This document shows, piece by piece, positions 55,394 through 64,000 of a stretch of DNA of 64,000 bases. Under the pieces are notes generated by a model. That model was given only the letters and a program-made list of their open reading frames with translations, ran no database searches and had not been told where the DNA came from. Position numbers and translations under genes: made by a program. This DNA comes from Mariprofundaceae bacterium (GTDB taxonomy: Bacteria > Pseudomonadota > Zetaproteobacteria > Mariprofundales > Mariprofundaceae). Location of the stretch: contig JAJFLC010000012.1 in the NCBI GenBank assembly GCA_021772895.1, positions 124,001 to 188,000 of the forward strand, in the 5' to 3' direction. Numbering within the stretch: the first letter of the stretch is position 1; each line of letters begins with the position of its first letter.

Positions 55394-56266
55394 ATGAGTT
55401 GGCTAACACGTTTAATAGAAAGTCCAAAAAGCATTCTTTCTTCATCCGATAGTTCCAGTGCGCCTGAGGGCATGTGGCTCAAATGTCCCGGTTGTTCTGA
55501 AACCCTTTATAACAAAGATCTAATTCGCTCTAAAATGGTGTGTTCCAAATGTAATGAACATCTGCGTATTGAAGCTGAAAAACGCGCCTCTTTTCTCTTT
55601 GATGTCGATACGTTTGAAGAACATGACACCACATTGAAATCTGTGGATTCGCTGAATTTCAAAGATAAAAAACGCTACAAAGACAGGATTAAAGATGCCA
55701 ACAAAAAAGCTGGCAACAGTGACGCCATACGCAATTATTTAGGTGACATTAAAGGTCAAATCACCTCTGCATCCATATTTGATTTTAACTATATGGGTGG
55801 AAGCATGGGTTCGGTTGTGGGTGAAAAAATTGTCCGTGGCATGGAACGCGCCATTGAATATCAGTGTCCATACCTGCTGATCACCGCCTCGGGTGGCGCA
55901 CGCATGCAGGAAGGCGTGCTTTCCCTCATGCAGATGGCCAAAACATCTTCTGTAGCAAATCGTCTGAATGAAGCCAAATTACCGTTTGTCTGCCTGTTAA
56001 CCGACCCAACCATGGGTGGTGTTTCAGCCTCTGTTGCATGGCTCGGTGATGTGATCCTGGCAGAGCCTAAGGCTCTGATTGGTTTTGCCGGACCTCGTGT
56101 GATTCAGGAAACGGTTGGAGAAAAACTACCTGAAGGCTTCCAACGATCTGAATTTCTGCTTGAGCATGGCCTCATTGATGCCATTGTCGATCGTCGTGAA
56201 CTTCCAGCACATCTGAAAATGCTTTTTGAACACCTGATGCACCGTGCTTATCGTCAGGCTGGCTGA
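55394..56266 (+). CDS. accD: Acetyl-CoA carboxylase carboxyltransferase subunit beta
   Basis: AccD with AccA transfers the carboxyl group from biotin to acetyl-CoA to start fatty-acid synthesis. The 290-residue protein has the N-terminal zinc ribbon (C31, C34, C50, C53). The crotonase-type carboxyltransferase core carries TASGGARMQEG, LTDPTMGGVSASVA and IGFAGPRVIQET. It lies 11 bases after the phosphodiesterase-like gene and 33 before folC; accD-folC linkage is common. Confidence 0.96.
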   Translation: MSWLTRLIESPKSILSSSDSSSAPEGMWLKCPGCSETLYNKDLIRSKMVCSKCNEHLRIEAEKRASFLFDVDTFEEHDTTLKSVDSLNFKDKKRYKDRIKDANKKAGNSDAIRNYLGDIKGQITSASIFDFNYMGGSMGSVVGEKIVRGMERAIEYQCPYLLITASGGARMQEGVLSLMQMAKTSSVANRLNEAKLPFVCLLTDPTMGGVSASVAWLGDVILAEPKALIGFAGPRVIQETVGEKLPEGFQRSEFLLEHGLIDAIVDRRELPAHLKMLFEHLMHRAYRQAG

Positions 56267-56299
56267 ACAAAGACTTAAACCGACTTCTCTCCAGCATAT

Positions 56300-57481
56300 A
56301 TGGAGTCTCAACTGGATACCAAACCTCACGACATAGCATTATGGCTGAAACAATTGGGCCAACCAGCCGCAGACCGCGATTATAAACCCGGCCATCAACG
56401 TATGTCTGAGCTATTAATCTCTTTTAAGCTACAAACTCCACGCATTCGTATTCGTATTGCAGGCACCAATGGCAAAGGTTCTACCGCCATCATGTTATCA
56501 AATGCATTGCAGGCCTGTGGTTTAAAGGTTGGGCTCTATACATCCCCACATATTCACAACTTTAACGAGCGAATTTGCATCAATGGCATGCCTGTTTCTG
56601 ATACCGCACTGTTTTCCCTAATGAAAAAAATGATGCCCATCGCACTGAAAGTAGGTGCTTCATACTTCGAAGTAGCTACCGCCCTTGCGCTTAAGCACTT
56701 TAGTGACTCAAAAGTAGATATTGAAATTCTTGAAGCGGGTGTTGGCGCAAAACTGGATGCTACAACCGCAGTGGGTGCCGATCTTGCTCTGATCACGCCT
56801 ATCGGCATGGATCACCAGGCATGGTTGGGCAATACATTGACTGATATTGCAAAAGAAAAAGCGCATATTACAAATGACTGTCAAATCTGTATCAGCGCAG
56901 AGCAAAACAAAGAAGTTTTAAACGTCCTCACCAAACATTATCCAGCCTTGAATATTGCGAACAATACTAAATTTCATTTACAAGCCATTGGTACCCATCA
57001 ACAGCAAAATGCATCTTTAGCATGGGCAGCAGTTCAACAACTCGCTGCAAATAAAATGATCCATGACGATATGCTGGATCACGCCAAAGATGCGATTCAA
57101 AACACCTTGGTTCCTGGCCGTCTTCAACAGGAGTCCTTTGGGAATGCTACGATTTGGCTCGATGCGGCACACAATGCTCATGCAATTCATGCCCTGTTGC
57201 CTGCACTATCCAATCTTGCAAATCCATTGGATGCTATTCTGGTTTTCACCCGCGAAGACAGGGATTTAAGCGATAGCATCGACCTGCTTAAACCATTTAC
57301 AAAAAGGATGATTGGTGACGATAAAAACTACTTTGACACAAACTATACAACGATAACAATGGCATTAGAAAATGAACTGAAACAGCAACCCGGCGGAACC
57401 TATTTAATCCTCGGATCATTCATCACCGTGGCCAAAACACAAAGTTGGCTTAAAACAAACTTCCCCCGATCAAACCACTAA
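56300..57481 (+). CDS. folC: Folylpolyglutamate synthase/dihydrofolate synthase
   Basis: FolC joins glutamate to dihydropteroate and extends the polyglutamate tail of folates. The 393-residue Mur-ligase-family protein has the P-loop IAGTNGKGSTA, TSPHIHNFNERI, ILEAGVGAKLDATTAV and the C-terminal WLDAAHNAHA. The C-terminus is somewhat shorter than E. coli FolC (422). It ends convergent with ilvN, overlapping by 4 bases. Confidence 0.93.
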   Translation: MESQLDTKPHDIALWLKQLGQPAADRDYKPGHQRMSELLISFKLQTPRIRIRIAGTNGKGSTAIMLSNALQACGLKVGLYTSPHIHNFNERICINGMPVSDTALFSLMKKMMPIALKVGASYFEVATALALKHFSDSKVDIEILEAGVGAKLDATTAVGADLALITPIGMDHQAWLGNTLTDIAKEKAHITNDCQICISAEQNKEVLNVLTKHYPALNIANNTKFHLQAIGTHQQQNASLAWAAVQQLAANKMIHDDMLDHAKDAIQNTLVPGRLQQESFGNATIWLDAAHNAHAIHALLPALSNLANPLDAILVFTREDRDLSDSIDLLKPFTKRMIGDDKNYFDTNYTTITMALENELKQQPGGTYLILGSFITVAKTQSWLKTNFPRSNH

Positions 57482-57972
57482 ACAACAAACCCTTTTACGC
57501 CACGACGAATGCCCACTGAACCTGTTCGGGTCAATTCAATAATGCCATAAGGTTCAAGCGTTTGAAGAAAATCATCCAATTTCTCTGCTGACCCGGTCAA
57601 TTCAAATGTCAGATAATTAATTTCAATGTTATCGACAATTTTAGCCCGAACCTCTTCTGCCATCTTCACCAGGCTTGTCCGGTTATCTGCATTGGTTGCA
57701 ACTTTCACCAGCAACATCTCACGCTCCATATGCACAAGATGAGAAATATCTTCTACCTTAATCACAGGGATCAACTTATTCAGCTGCTTTTTGATCTGCT
57801 CAACAGCGCGCTCATCAGCTCGAGTGACAAGCGTCATCCGACTCACCGTTTCATCCATGGTCGGTGCGACATTCAGGCTTTCAATATTGTACCCGCGTGC
57901 AGAAAACAAGCCTGCAATACGAGTCAAAACACCAAATTCATTTTCCACTAAAATCGTAATAGTGTGCCTCAT
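57478..57972 (-). CDS. ilvN: Acetolactate synthase small (regulatory) subunit
   Basis: The small subunit of acetohydroxyacid synthase mediates valine feedback. The 164-residue protein has an N-terminal ACT domain (MRHTITILVENEFGVLTRIAGLFSARGYNIESL) and the C-terminal ACT-like half (NRTSLVKMAEEVRAKIVDN...TGSAEKLDDFLQTL), the IlvH/IlvN long form. It follows ilvB after 139 bases on the same strand and probably shares its transcript. Confidence 0.95.
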   Translation of the reverse strand: MRHTITILVENEFGVLTRIAGLFSARGYNIESLNVAPTMDETVSRMTLVTRADERAVEQIKKQLNKLIPVIKVEDISHLVHMEREMLLVKVATNADNRTSLVKMAEEVRAKIVDNIEINYLTFELTGSAEKLDDFLQTLEPYGIIELTRTGSVGIRRGVKGFVV

Positions 57973-58111
57973 GACAGAACTCCAACATTTGAAAATGTGG
58001 GTTTTTGCTTGAGAGAAAGACGTAAATGCTGTGAGGCGCTGAGTGTACGATAATCATACACGAGCACTGGAGCAGCATCTGCAACGCAGCTATCGGGCAA
58101 AAAAACTATTT

Positions 58112-59812
58112 TCATGCCAACACCATCTCATTCAACGCAGCACCTGAAGGCACCATAGGAAAAACATTGTCTTCTCTGGAAATGGCTACATCAACAATCA
58201 CAAAACGGTCGTCAATATTTAAAGCCTGATCCAAAGCAGCATCAAGCTCATCCAATTTATCAACACGCATGCCAACACCACCATAGGCTTCTGCAAGCTT
58301 CACAAAATCAGGCAGTGAATCAAAATAGGAATGTGAATAACGGGATTCATAAAACATCTCCTGCCATTGGCGAACCATGCCCATATAACCATTATTCAAA
58401 ATAATCACAACAACAGGCAAATTATACTGAAATGCCATTGAAAATTCCTGACTGCACATCTGAATCGACGAATCACCGGTAAATACAACCACCTTCTCAC
58501 CTGGCATCGCAACTTGTGCGCCTATGCCAGCAGGCAAGCCATAACCCATGGTTCCCAAACCACCGGATGTTAGCCAGCGATTGGGTCGATCAAAGCCATA
58601 ATGCTGGGCTGCCCACATCTGATGCTGACCTACATCGGTCGCAACAATGGCGTTGCCGGAAGTCTTTTCATAAACTTTACGAATCACAGTCTGAGGCTTG
58701 ATTGGACCATCTTCAAGCTGTTCAAAGCCTAAAGAATCTTTTGCGCGCCATTCAGTAATCTGTTCCCACCAAAGCTTTAAGGCTTCCTCGTTCTGTGTGC
58801 CACGCTTACGTGAAATTTCTTCAAGCAGTTGTTTTAACACCACCCCTACATCGCCCACGACAGGTAAGTGAGCATGGATATTCTTGGAAATAGATGATGG
58901 ATCAACATCAATATGAATCACCTTTGCATCCGGTGCAAAGGCGTCCAGTCTGCCTGTAACCCGATCATCAAAACGTGAACCAACTGCAATCAGAAGATCA
59001 CAGTGCGAAACCGCCATATTCGCTTCATAAGTTCCATGCATACCGAGCATGCCAACAAAATGATCATCATCACATGGCATCCCACCGAGGCCCATCAGCG
59101 TATTCGTCACAGGGATATTCAAAGTATGGGACAGCTCTTTAAGCAGTGATGCGCTTCCCGCAGCATTGATGATACCACCACCGGTATAAAGCACAGGACG
59201 TTGTGCAGCAACCATTGCTCTAACAGCTTTTTTAATCTGCCCGGGATGTCCGTGTGTGACCGGTTGATAAGAACGCATATCAACCGTTTCCGGCCATACA
59301 AATTCGCACTCGGCACTGCTAATGTCTTTAGGAATATCAACCAGTACCGGGCCCGGCCTTCCCGTTGTTGCGATATGGAAAGCCTGACGGATAATCAGGG
59401 CTAAATCCTCAACCCGCTTTACAAGGAAGTTATGTTTGGTTGCAGAACGTGTGATACCAACAACATCAGCTTCCTGAAAAGCATCGTTACCAATCAACGT
59501 AGATGGGACCTGACCGGAGAAACAGACGGTCGGAATCGAATCAGAAAATGAATCAGCTAAGCCGGTGACAGCATTGGTCGCTCCCGGTCCGGAAGTCACC
59601 AGTGCAACACCGCATTTGCCAGAAACACGTGCATAACCATTGGCAGCATGCAGTGCGCCTTGTTCATGGCGAACCAGATAATGTTTAACCTGCTCCTGCT
59701 TGAAAAGCGCATCATAGATGTAAAGCACGGCACCACCGGGATAACCAAAAATAGTATCCACGCTTTCACGCTTCAGGCATTCGACAAAAATTTCAGCGCC
59801 GGTCATTTTCAT
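58112..59812 (-). CDS. ilvB: Acetolactate synthase large (catalytic) subunit
   Basis: This is the ThDP-dependent enzyme that makes acetolactate or acetohydroxybutyrate, the first step of valine, leucine and isoleucine synthesis. The 566-residue protein has the catalytic glutamate in [17 protein letters not shown] and [17 protein letters not shown]. The ThDP-Mg motif starts GDSSIQMC and ends [12 protein letters not shown]. It is of the biosynthetic FAD-containing class. No leader-peptide attenuator could be read in the 150 bases upstream. Confidence 0.96.
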   Translation of the reverse strand: MKMTGAEIFVECLKRESVDTIFGYPGGAVLYIYDALFKQEQVKHYLVRHEQGALHAANGYARVSGKCGVALVTSGPGATNAVTGLADSFSDSIPTVCFSGQVPSTLIGNDAFQEADVVGITRSATKHNFLVKRVEDLALIIRQAFHIATTGRPGPVLVDIPKDISSAECEFVWPETVDMRSYQPVTHGHPGQIKKAVRAMVAAQRPVLYTGGGIINAAGSASLLKELSHTLNIPVTNTLMGLGGMPCDDDHFVGMLGMHGTYEANMAVSHCDLLIAVGSRFDDRVTGRLDAFAPDAKVIHIDVDPSSISKNIHAHLPVVGDVGVVLKQLLEEISRKRGTQNEEALKLWWEQITEWRAKDSLGFEQLEDGPIKPQTVIRKVYEKTSGNAIVATDVGQHQMWAAQHYGFDRPNRWLTSGGLGTMGYGLPAGIGAQVAMPGEKVVVFTGDSSIQMCSQEFSMAFQYNLPVVVIILNNGYMGMVRQWQEMFYESRYSHSYFDSLPDFVKLAEAYGGVGMRVDKLDELDAALDQALNIDDRFVIVDVAISREDNVFPMVPSGAALNEMVLA

Positions 59813-59971
59813 GGTAATAACTGTCTCACATGCAGATTTAAAGACTCGAGACCATAAGTTCAGCCCTTATAACTGTCAAGAAAAGTGCACCAAAACCCTT
59901 TAAAATAAAGGCTTAATACATACTCATCCGTTTTTAATAAATTCGATGATTTACAGAGTTATTCTCAATGA

Positions 59972-60418
59972 CTACTTGGGCGGGTAATGCATTAATATGG
60001 CATTTTCGCGTGCATCACCTTCATGTTCGGGAACATAATAAGCCTTGCGAACACCTGAACGGACAAACCCCAGCTTAGCATAGAGTGCTTGAGCAGCATG
60101 GTTTGATGCACGCACTTCCAAAAGCACTCTCCTGTTTGGCTTAACATTCAAAAGATTCCGGCTTAACTGTTCAGCGATGCTTTTGCGACGATAGGGTAAT
60201 GCAACAACAACCTGCATAATATGCACTTCATCCAGCACATCATGACTAAGCAGATAACCAGCCAGCGTATTGTTATCCATACAGCGAAACAACTCATAAC
60301 CTTCTTCCAGTGCGCCTTGCAAACCTTCCAGGGACCAGCTTTCTGAGAAAGATTCGCTGTTCAGCTTATAAACTGCGGTTAAATCATCTGCATGGCCTTG
60401 CTTGAAGATAAGGCTCAA
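59972..60418 (-). CDS. rimI: RimI-type ribosomal-protein alanine N-acetyltransferase
   Basis: This 148-residue GNAT protein has the acetyl-CoA segment VVALPYRRKSIAEQLSRNLL, then RRVLLEVRASNHAAQALYAKLGFVRSGVRKAYY. The ending is the typical RimI stretch, in which LEVRxSNxxAxxLYxKxGF is diagnostic. RimI acetylates the N-terminus of ribosomal protein S18. It follows topA by 5 bases. Confidence 0.88.
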   Translation of the reverse strand: MSLIFKQGHADDLTAVYKLNSESFSESWSLEGLQGALEEGYELFRCMDNNTLAGYLLSHDVLDEVHIMQVVVALPYRRKSIAEQLSRNLLNVKPNRRVLLEVRASNHAAQALYAKLGFVRSGVRKAYYVPEHEGDARENAILMHYPPK

Positions 60419-60423
60419 AGTCT

Positions 60424-62697
60424 TTACGTCCCTTCAGGAGGCTCGACCTGATCTTTCCAATTACAGGCTTCACTGGCGCAGACATGTTCAGTACCACGGC
60501 GTTTAGTGACCTTCTCAGTCACAAATGGCGCGCCACAATCCGGGCATGGCTTCTCAATGGGTTTGTTCCATAGAGCTTTTTTACATTTTGGATACTGCGA
60601 ACAGGAGTAGAAAATCTTGCCTCGACGGGACTTTTTCTCCAAAAATGTACCTTTGCCACAGTCCGGACATGGAATTCCGGTATCTTTGGGTTTTTCCAAC
60701 GGTTGAATATTTTTACATGCCGGATATGCTGAACAACCAAGAAATTTTCCGAAACGCCCGTGTTTAATCGCCATCGGCTCGCCACATTTATCACACTTCT
60801 CATCACTCAATTCAGCCTCTGCCGGAGACTCAGCATCGCCATCTAAGGGCCGTGCACACTTGCACTCAGGATACCCTGTACAGGCAAGGAACTTACCATA
60901 CCGACCTAGCTTAATCGCCATTGGCTTACCACATTCAGGACAAATTTCATCTGTCTCTTCATGGGTTACATCGGAGCGTTTTACATTCTCCTGTGTTTCA
61001 TCCACACGCTCTTTAAAGGGCACCCAGAACTCACGCAACAGAGGTTTCCAATCACATTCGCCCCGCGCCACAGCATCAAGTTTATCTTCGATATCAGCAG
61101 TAAAACCCGGCTCAACGATATCAGCAAAATAGCGTGTCAGAAAATTGCTTACAACCTCTCCCACATCTGTCGGAACAAAGCGTTTTTTATCCATCTCCAC
61201 ATAATCCCGTTCACGCAACACATTAAGGATAGAGGCGTAAGTAGAAGGCCGACCAATACCGTGGCTCTCAAGCTCTTTAACCAGCGAAGCCTCGGTAAAG
61301 CGTGCTTTAGGCTCTGTGAAATGCTGCTTGGACTCAGCCTGGTCAACCTTGACAGCATCTCCCACCTCAAGCGGAGGAAGCAAACGATCTTTATCATCCT
61401 TTGCCGGTTCATCCGTACCTTCAATATAAAGCTTTCTGAAACCCGGAAAAGCAAGCACGGAACCTGTAGCTCGCAACGTATGGTTTTCTGAATCAATATC
61501 CGCACGGACCTGATCCAGAATCGCTGGAGTCATTTGAGATGCAAGCGCGCGTTTCCAAATCAGTGTATAGAGCTTCCACTGATCCGGTTCCAATGATGAC
61601 TTCATTGATTCAGGTGTACGTGAAATCGCAGTCGGACGGATTGCCTCATGCGCCTCTTGCGCATTTTTACTCTTGGTTTTAAAAACCCGTGGCTTAGCAG
61701 GCAGATACTCTGCACCCATATTTTTGCCAATATAGTCACGCATATCATCAAGGGCTTCCGCAGCCAGAGAGACAGAATCTGTACGCATATAAGTAATTAA
61801 GCCTACCGGCTCACCATCAACCTCAATACCTTCATAGAGGCGCTGCGCAACCTGCATCGCCTTACGTGCAGTAAAACCAAGTTTTCTTGATGCCTCCATC
61901 TGTAGTGAAGAGGTAATAAATGGTGCAGCAGGCTGTTGCTTGGCTTGTTTTTTCTGTACGTCGGTGACTTTAAATGCCCCCGTTTCTACCTGCTTGGCAA
62001 TTGCTTTGGCATTCACGCCATCGGTAATGGCAAACTTACCCAGCTTCTCTGAATCGATAGCATAAAGCTGAGCGTCTAACTTTCCTGCGGCGACCGAACA
62101 GGCTGTATCAATCGTCCAGTACTCTTTCGGTTCAAATGCGCGAATAAGCTGTTCCCGTTCACAGATCAAACGCAGCGCAACGGACTGAACACGCCCTGCC
62201 GACAAACCACTGCGTACCTTTCGCCATAACAAAGGTGATAATGTAAACCCCACCAGATAGTCAAGCGCACTTCTTGCCTGCTGCGCATCGACCAGTTGCA
62301 TATTGATTTCAAGCGGCTTCGCCATGGCTTCCAAAATCGCTTTTTTTGTAATTTCGTTAAAAACAATCCGGTTTACTTTTTTTCCTTCCAGCACCCCGCG
62401 TTTTTTCAGCTCATCGGCAACATGCCAGGCAATGGCTTCTCCTTCGCGATCCAGATCGCTGGCAAGAATAAGCTCATCAGCCTTTTTCATCGCCTTTTCA
62501 ATGGCGGCTATTCGTTTTTCTTTGTCTTCAATGACAATATATTTAAGTGCAAAATCATGCTCGGTATCAACCGAACCATCTTTTTTTGGAAAAGCCCGAA
62601 CATGTCCATAAGAGGCCAGGACTTTGTAACCTTTGCCCAAATATTTTTCGATGGTTTTTGACTTGGCGGGGGACTCCACCACTACAACTGCACTCAT
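60424..62697 (-). CDS. topA: DNA topoisomerase I
   Basis: TopA relaxes negative supercoils by single-strand passage. The 757-residue type IA enzyme has the Toprim start VVVESPAKSKTIEKYLG, acidic ASDLDREGEAIAWH, and the active tyrosine in GLITYMRTDSVS. Four C-terminal zinc-ribbon repeats follow (starting CPECGKP, CDKCGEP, CPDCGKG and CPDCGAP), the last a degenerate CxxC...CxxxxC. The start overlaps the dprA stop by one base. Confidence 0.96.
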   Translation of the reverse strand: MSAVVVVESPAKSKTIEKYLGKGYKVLASYGHVRAFPKKDGSVDTEHDFALKYIVIEDKEKRIAAIEKAMKKADELILASDLDREGEAIAWHVADELKKRGVLEGKKVNRIVFNEITKKAILEAMAKPLEINMQLVDAQQARSALDYLVGFTLSPLLWRKVRSGLSAGRVQSVALRLICEREQLIRAFEPKEYWTIDTACSVAAGKLDAQLYAIDSEKLGKFAITDGVNAKAIAKQVETGAFKVTDVQKKQAKQQPAAPFITSSLQMEASRKLGFTARKAMQVAQRLYEGIEVDGEPVGLITYMRTDSVSLAAEALDDMRDYIGKNMGAEYLPAKPRVFKTKSKNAQEAHEAIRPTAISRTPESMKSSLEPDQWKLYTLIWKRALASQMTPAILDQVRADIDSENHTLRATGSVLAFPGFRKLYIEGTDEPAKDDKDRLLPPLEVGDAVKVDQAESKQHFTEPKARFTEASLVKELESHGIGRPSTYASILNVLRERDYVEMDKKRFVPTDVGEVVSNFLTRYFADIVEPGFTADIEDKLDAVARGECDWKPLLREFWVPFKERVDETQENVKRSDVTHEETDEICPECGKPMAIKLGRYGKFLACTGYPECKCARPLDGDAESPAEAELSDEKCDKCGEPMAIKHGRFGKFLGCSAYPACKNIQPLEKPKDTGIPCPDCGKGTFLEKKSRRGKIFYSCSQYPKCKKALWNKPIEKPCPDCGAPFVTEKVTKRRGTEHVCASEACNWKDQVEPPEGT

Positions 62698-63791
62698 CAG
62701 TTTTTGCCTCCAAGAACATACCGGCTACCGGGCAAGCGTTCGATCACGCCCTGCATTTCAAGCGCGAGCAAGCTTGGCGAAAGTTCCGGCACGGTCAAGC
62801 GGCAAGCATCTGCAAGACTATCCAGATGCATAATTTCCTGCTTCAATGCATCAAGAATTTTATACTCTTCATCATTCATTGGAGTATATGAGTCATCGAT
62901 TTTTTTCTCTTGCTGTAACCAGCCTAAAAGCTGTAAAAGACCGTCCGCCGACTCCACAAGAGCAGCACCATCACGAATAAGTTGATGACACCCTGCGTGG
63001 GCTTCATTTAATACCGAACCGGGCACAGCAAACACTTCACGTCCATAAGAAAGAGCCTGGCTCGCTGTAATCATTGAGCCCGAACGAAGCCCAGCCTCAA
63101 TCACAATCGTTGCCTGTGCAAGGCCCGCAATAATTCTATTTCTTTGTGGAAAATGCTCCGGCCGTGCATTTATATCAGGAAGATATTCACTGATCACACA
63201 GCCTTGAGCCGCAATTGCATCAACCTGCTTCTCCTGTGTATCAGACAACACGTCCAGGCCACATCCAAGCACAGCGACTGTTAAACCCTCCCCATCCAGA
63301 GCCCCGCCATGCGCAGCAGCATCAACGCCATAAGCCATGCCACTGACAATCGTTACATCCCGCTTCGAGAAATAGCTACTCCATCGGCGTGCAATCAATT
63401 TACTTTCCCGGCTTGCTTTACGTGCCCCTACAACAGCAAGTATCCGTTGACTGCTAAGCGCCGCAACATCCCCTCGCACAAACAGCACCAACGGCGCATC
63501 TTCACATGTTTTTAACAGATCTGGATATGCCTGATCTTCCAAACAAAGAATATGAATCTTGGAATTTTGGCAGTGTAAGGCCATTTTTTTTGCTGCGTTT
63601 TCATCTGTTTGCTGAAGCGATGTCAACAGCTTTGGCCCAACACCATCAATTTGCTGTAATTCGCCAGTAGATTTAGACCAAATTGCCTGAATCGAACCAC
63701 AAGCAGTAACAAGCTGTTGCCCAATGCGCGGCCCGACACCTCGCGCCATCACAAGGCGCAAATAAGCTATTGCAGCATCAGAACATTGCAC
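62697..63791 (-). CDS. dprA: DNA-processing protein DprA
   Basis: DprA loads RecA on incoming single-stranded DNA during natural transformation. The 364-residue protein has an N-terminal HhH-like part, the Rossmann core VVGARKASRESKLIARRW, MAYGVDAAAHGGAL and FPQRNRIIAGLAQATIVIEAGLRSGSMITA. A C-terminal winged-helix domain (about 300-360) completes it. Full length suggests a functional gene. It overlaps topA by one base and follows a LysM-type gene. Confidence 0.95.
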   Translation of the reverse strand: MQCSDAAIAYLRLVMARGVGPRIGQQLVTACGSIQAIWSKSTGELQQIDGVGPKLLTSLQQTDENAAKKMALHCQNSKIHILCLEDQAYPDLLKTCEDAPLVLFVRGDVAALSSQRILAVVGARKASRESKLIARRWSSYFSKRDVTIVSGMAYGVDAAAHGGALDGEGLTVAVLGCGLDVLSDTQEKQVDAIAAQGCVISEYLPDINARPEHFPQRNRIIAGLAQATIVIEAGLRSGSMITASQALSYGREVFAVPGSVLNEAHAGCHQLIRDGAALVESADGLLQLLGWLQQEKKIDDSYTPMNDEEYKILDALKQEIMHLDSLADACRLTVPELSPSLLALEMQGVIERLPGSRYVLGGKN

Positions 63792-63808
63792 CTAATAGAA
63801 CAGGGGGA

Positions 63809-64000
63809 TTACCGGTTTGCTTTATTACGAACTGCATCGCCAATATTGATAGAAGAGGCCGACTCCACAACCAATGCGACAGAGGCATCTTTCTGTGCTA
63901 CCAATACTAAAACTTCACCGATTTTCTCTTCAGGAAGACGCACTTTTTTACCTGTGACACGATCTTTAATGATACGCCCTGCCCGATGAATAGAAAGCGC
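63809..64000 (-). CDS. C-terminal end of a LysM-type envelope protein (cut by window edge)
   Basis: A minus-strand frame entering from the right edge ends at TAA 63809-63811 and reads RAGRIIKDRVTGKKVRLPEE, then IGEVLVLVAQKDASVALVVE and INIGDAVRNK. The repeated strand pattern ending in a 'xxGDxVRN' phrase matches the C-terminal part of the LysM peptidoglycan-binding protein often found just upstream of dprA. The LysM motif itself is outside the window. It lies 17 bases from the dprA start, so it is probably in the same transcript. Confidence 0.55.
   Translation of the reverse strand, partial: ALSIHRAGRIIKDRVTGKKVRLPEEKIGEVLVLVAQKDASVALVVESASSINIGDAVRNKANR

Overview
The window is a bacterial chromosome segment of moderate GC. 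Housekeeping genes are densely packed on both strands. Several features point to a proteobacterium: rpoN-hpf-ptsN followed by hprK-rapZ-EIIA-HPr-EI, lon/htpX, BolA-GrxD, purT, gmhB-plsC and a short ArgA-like acetyltransferase. A membrane-anchored diheme c-type cytochrome, and HprK together with a sugar-permease-free PTS, would fit a marine or iron-cycling group such as Zetaproteobacteria. That placement is inference only; no rRNA or other decisive marker is present.

Layout. 1-7265: lon (5' part) diverges from htpX; then a CinA-like protein, argA-like/recN/nadK/cytochrome on the minus strand, a PuuD-like membrane protein and an AT-rich hydrolase. 7463-17751: gmhB-plsC, an ArsC-like reductase, a UvrD/PcrA helicase split by a frameshift, a ClC channel, an AEC transporter, a small basic protein beside a structured inverted repeat, YqaA, an Ogt-like protein, a SIMPL protein, a SRPBCC protein and an ECF sigma factor. 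17752-22948 is an eroded accessory stretch: Fic/RhuM-like and ParE-like remnants, a duplicated short segment, a 5'-truncated rluE-like gene, a methyltransferase, a broken hsdM, a GIY-YIG protein, and a nucleotidyltransferase-fold gene bracketed by a 23-bp direct repeat that runs into the groES promoter. 22949-25280 is CIRCE-groES-groEL with a hairpin series. 25281-25953 holds palindromic DNA and the C-terminal stump of an AstE/aspartoacylase-family gene.

26351-41404: lipA, a bicupin, purT, a JmjC-like orphan, an RhlB-like helicase, a CAT-anticodon tRNA, bolA, grxD, then the complete regulatory PTS (rpoN, hpf, ptsN, hprK, rapZ, EIIA-Man, HPr, EI) and bioB. 41616-48939 is a minus-strand pyrimidine block (FNR-like reductase, ruvX, pyrR, pyrB, thioesterase, pyrC, pyrK). 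A compact restriction-modification pair (BglII/BstYI-type endonuclease plus MT-A70 methyltransferase) sits between pyrC and pyrK. 49207-64000: prmA, gdhA behind a consensus sigma-54 promoter and a terminator-like hairpin, trpF-trpB-trpA-phosphodiesterase-accD-folC, ilvB-ilvN, then LysM(partial)-dprA-topA-rimI.

How the parts connect. rpoN and the nitrogen PTS are encoded in the same window as a sigma-54 promoter at glutamate dehydrogenase. HPr keeps the serine that HprK would phosphorylate. Heat-shock functions (lon, htpX, groESL) carry sigma-32-like or CIRCE control. I found no CRISPR array, no intact insertion sequence and no rRNA. The least ordinary items are the repeat-bounded nucleotidyltransferase module at groES, the R-M pair inside the pyr block, the JmjC-like orphan and the small basic protein with its adjoining inverted repeat.
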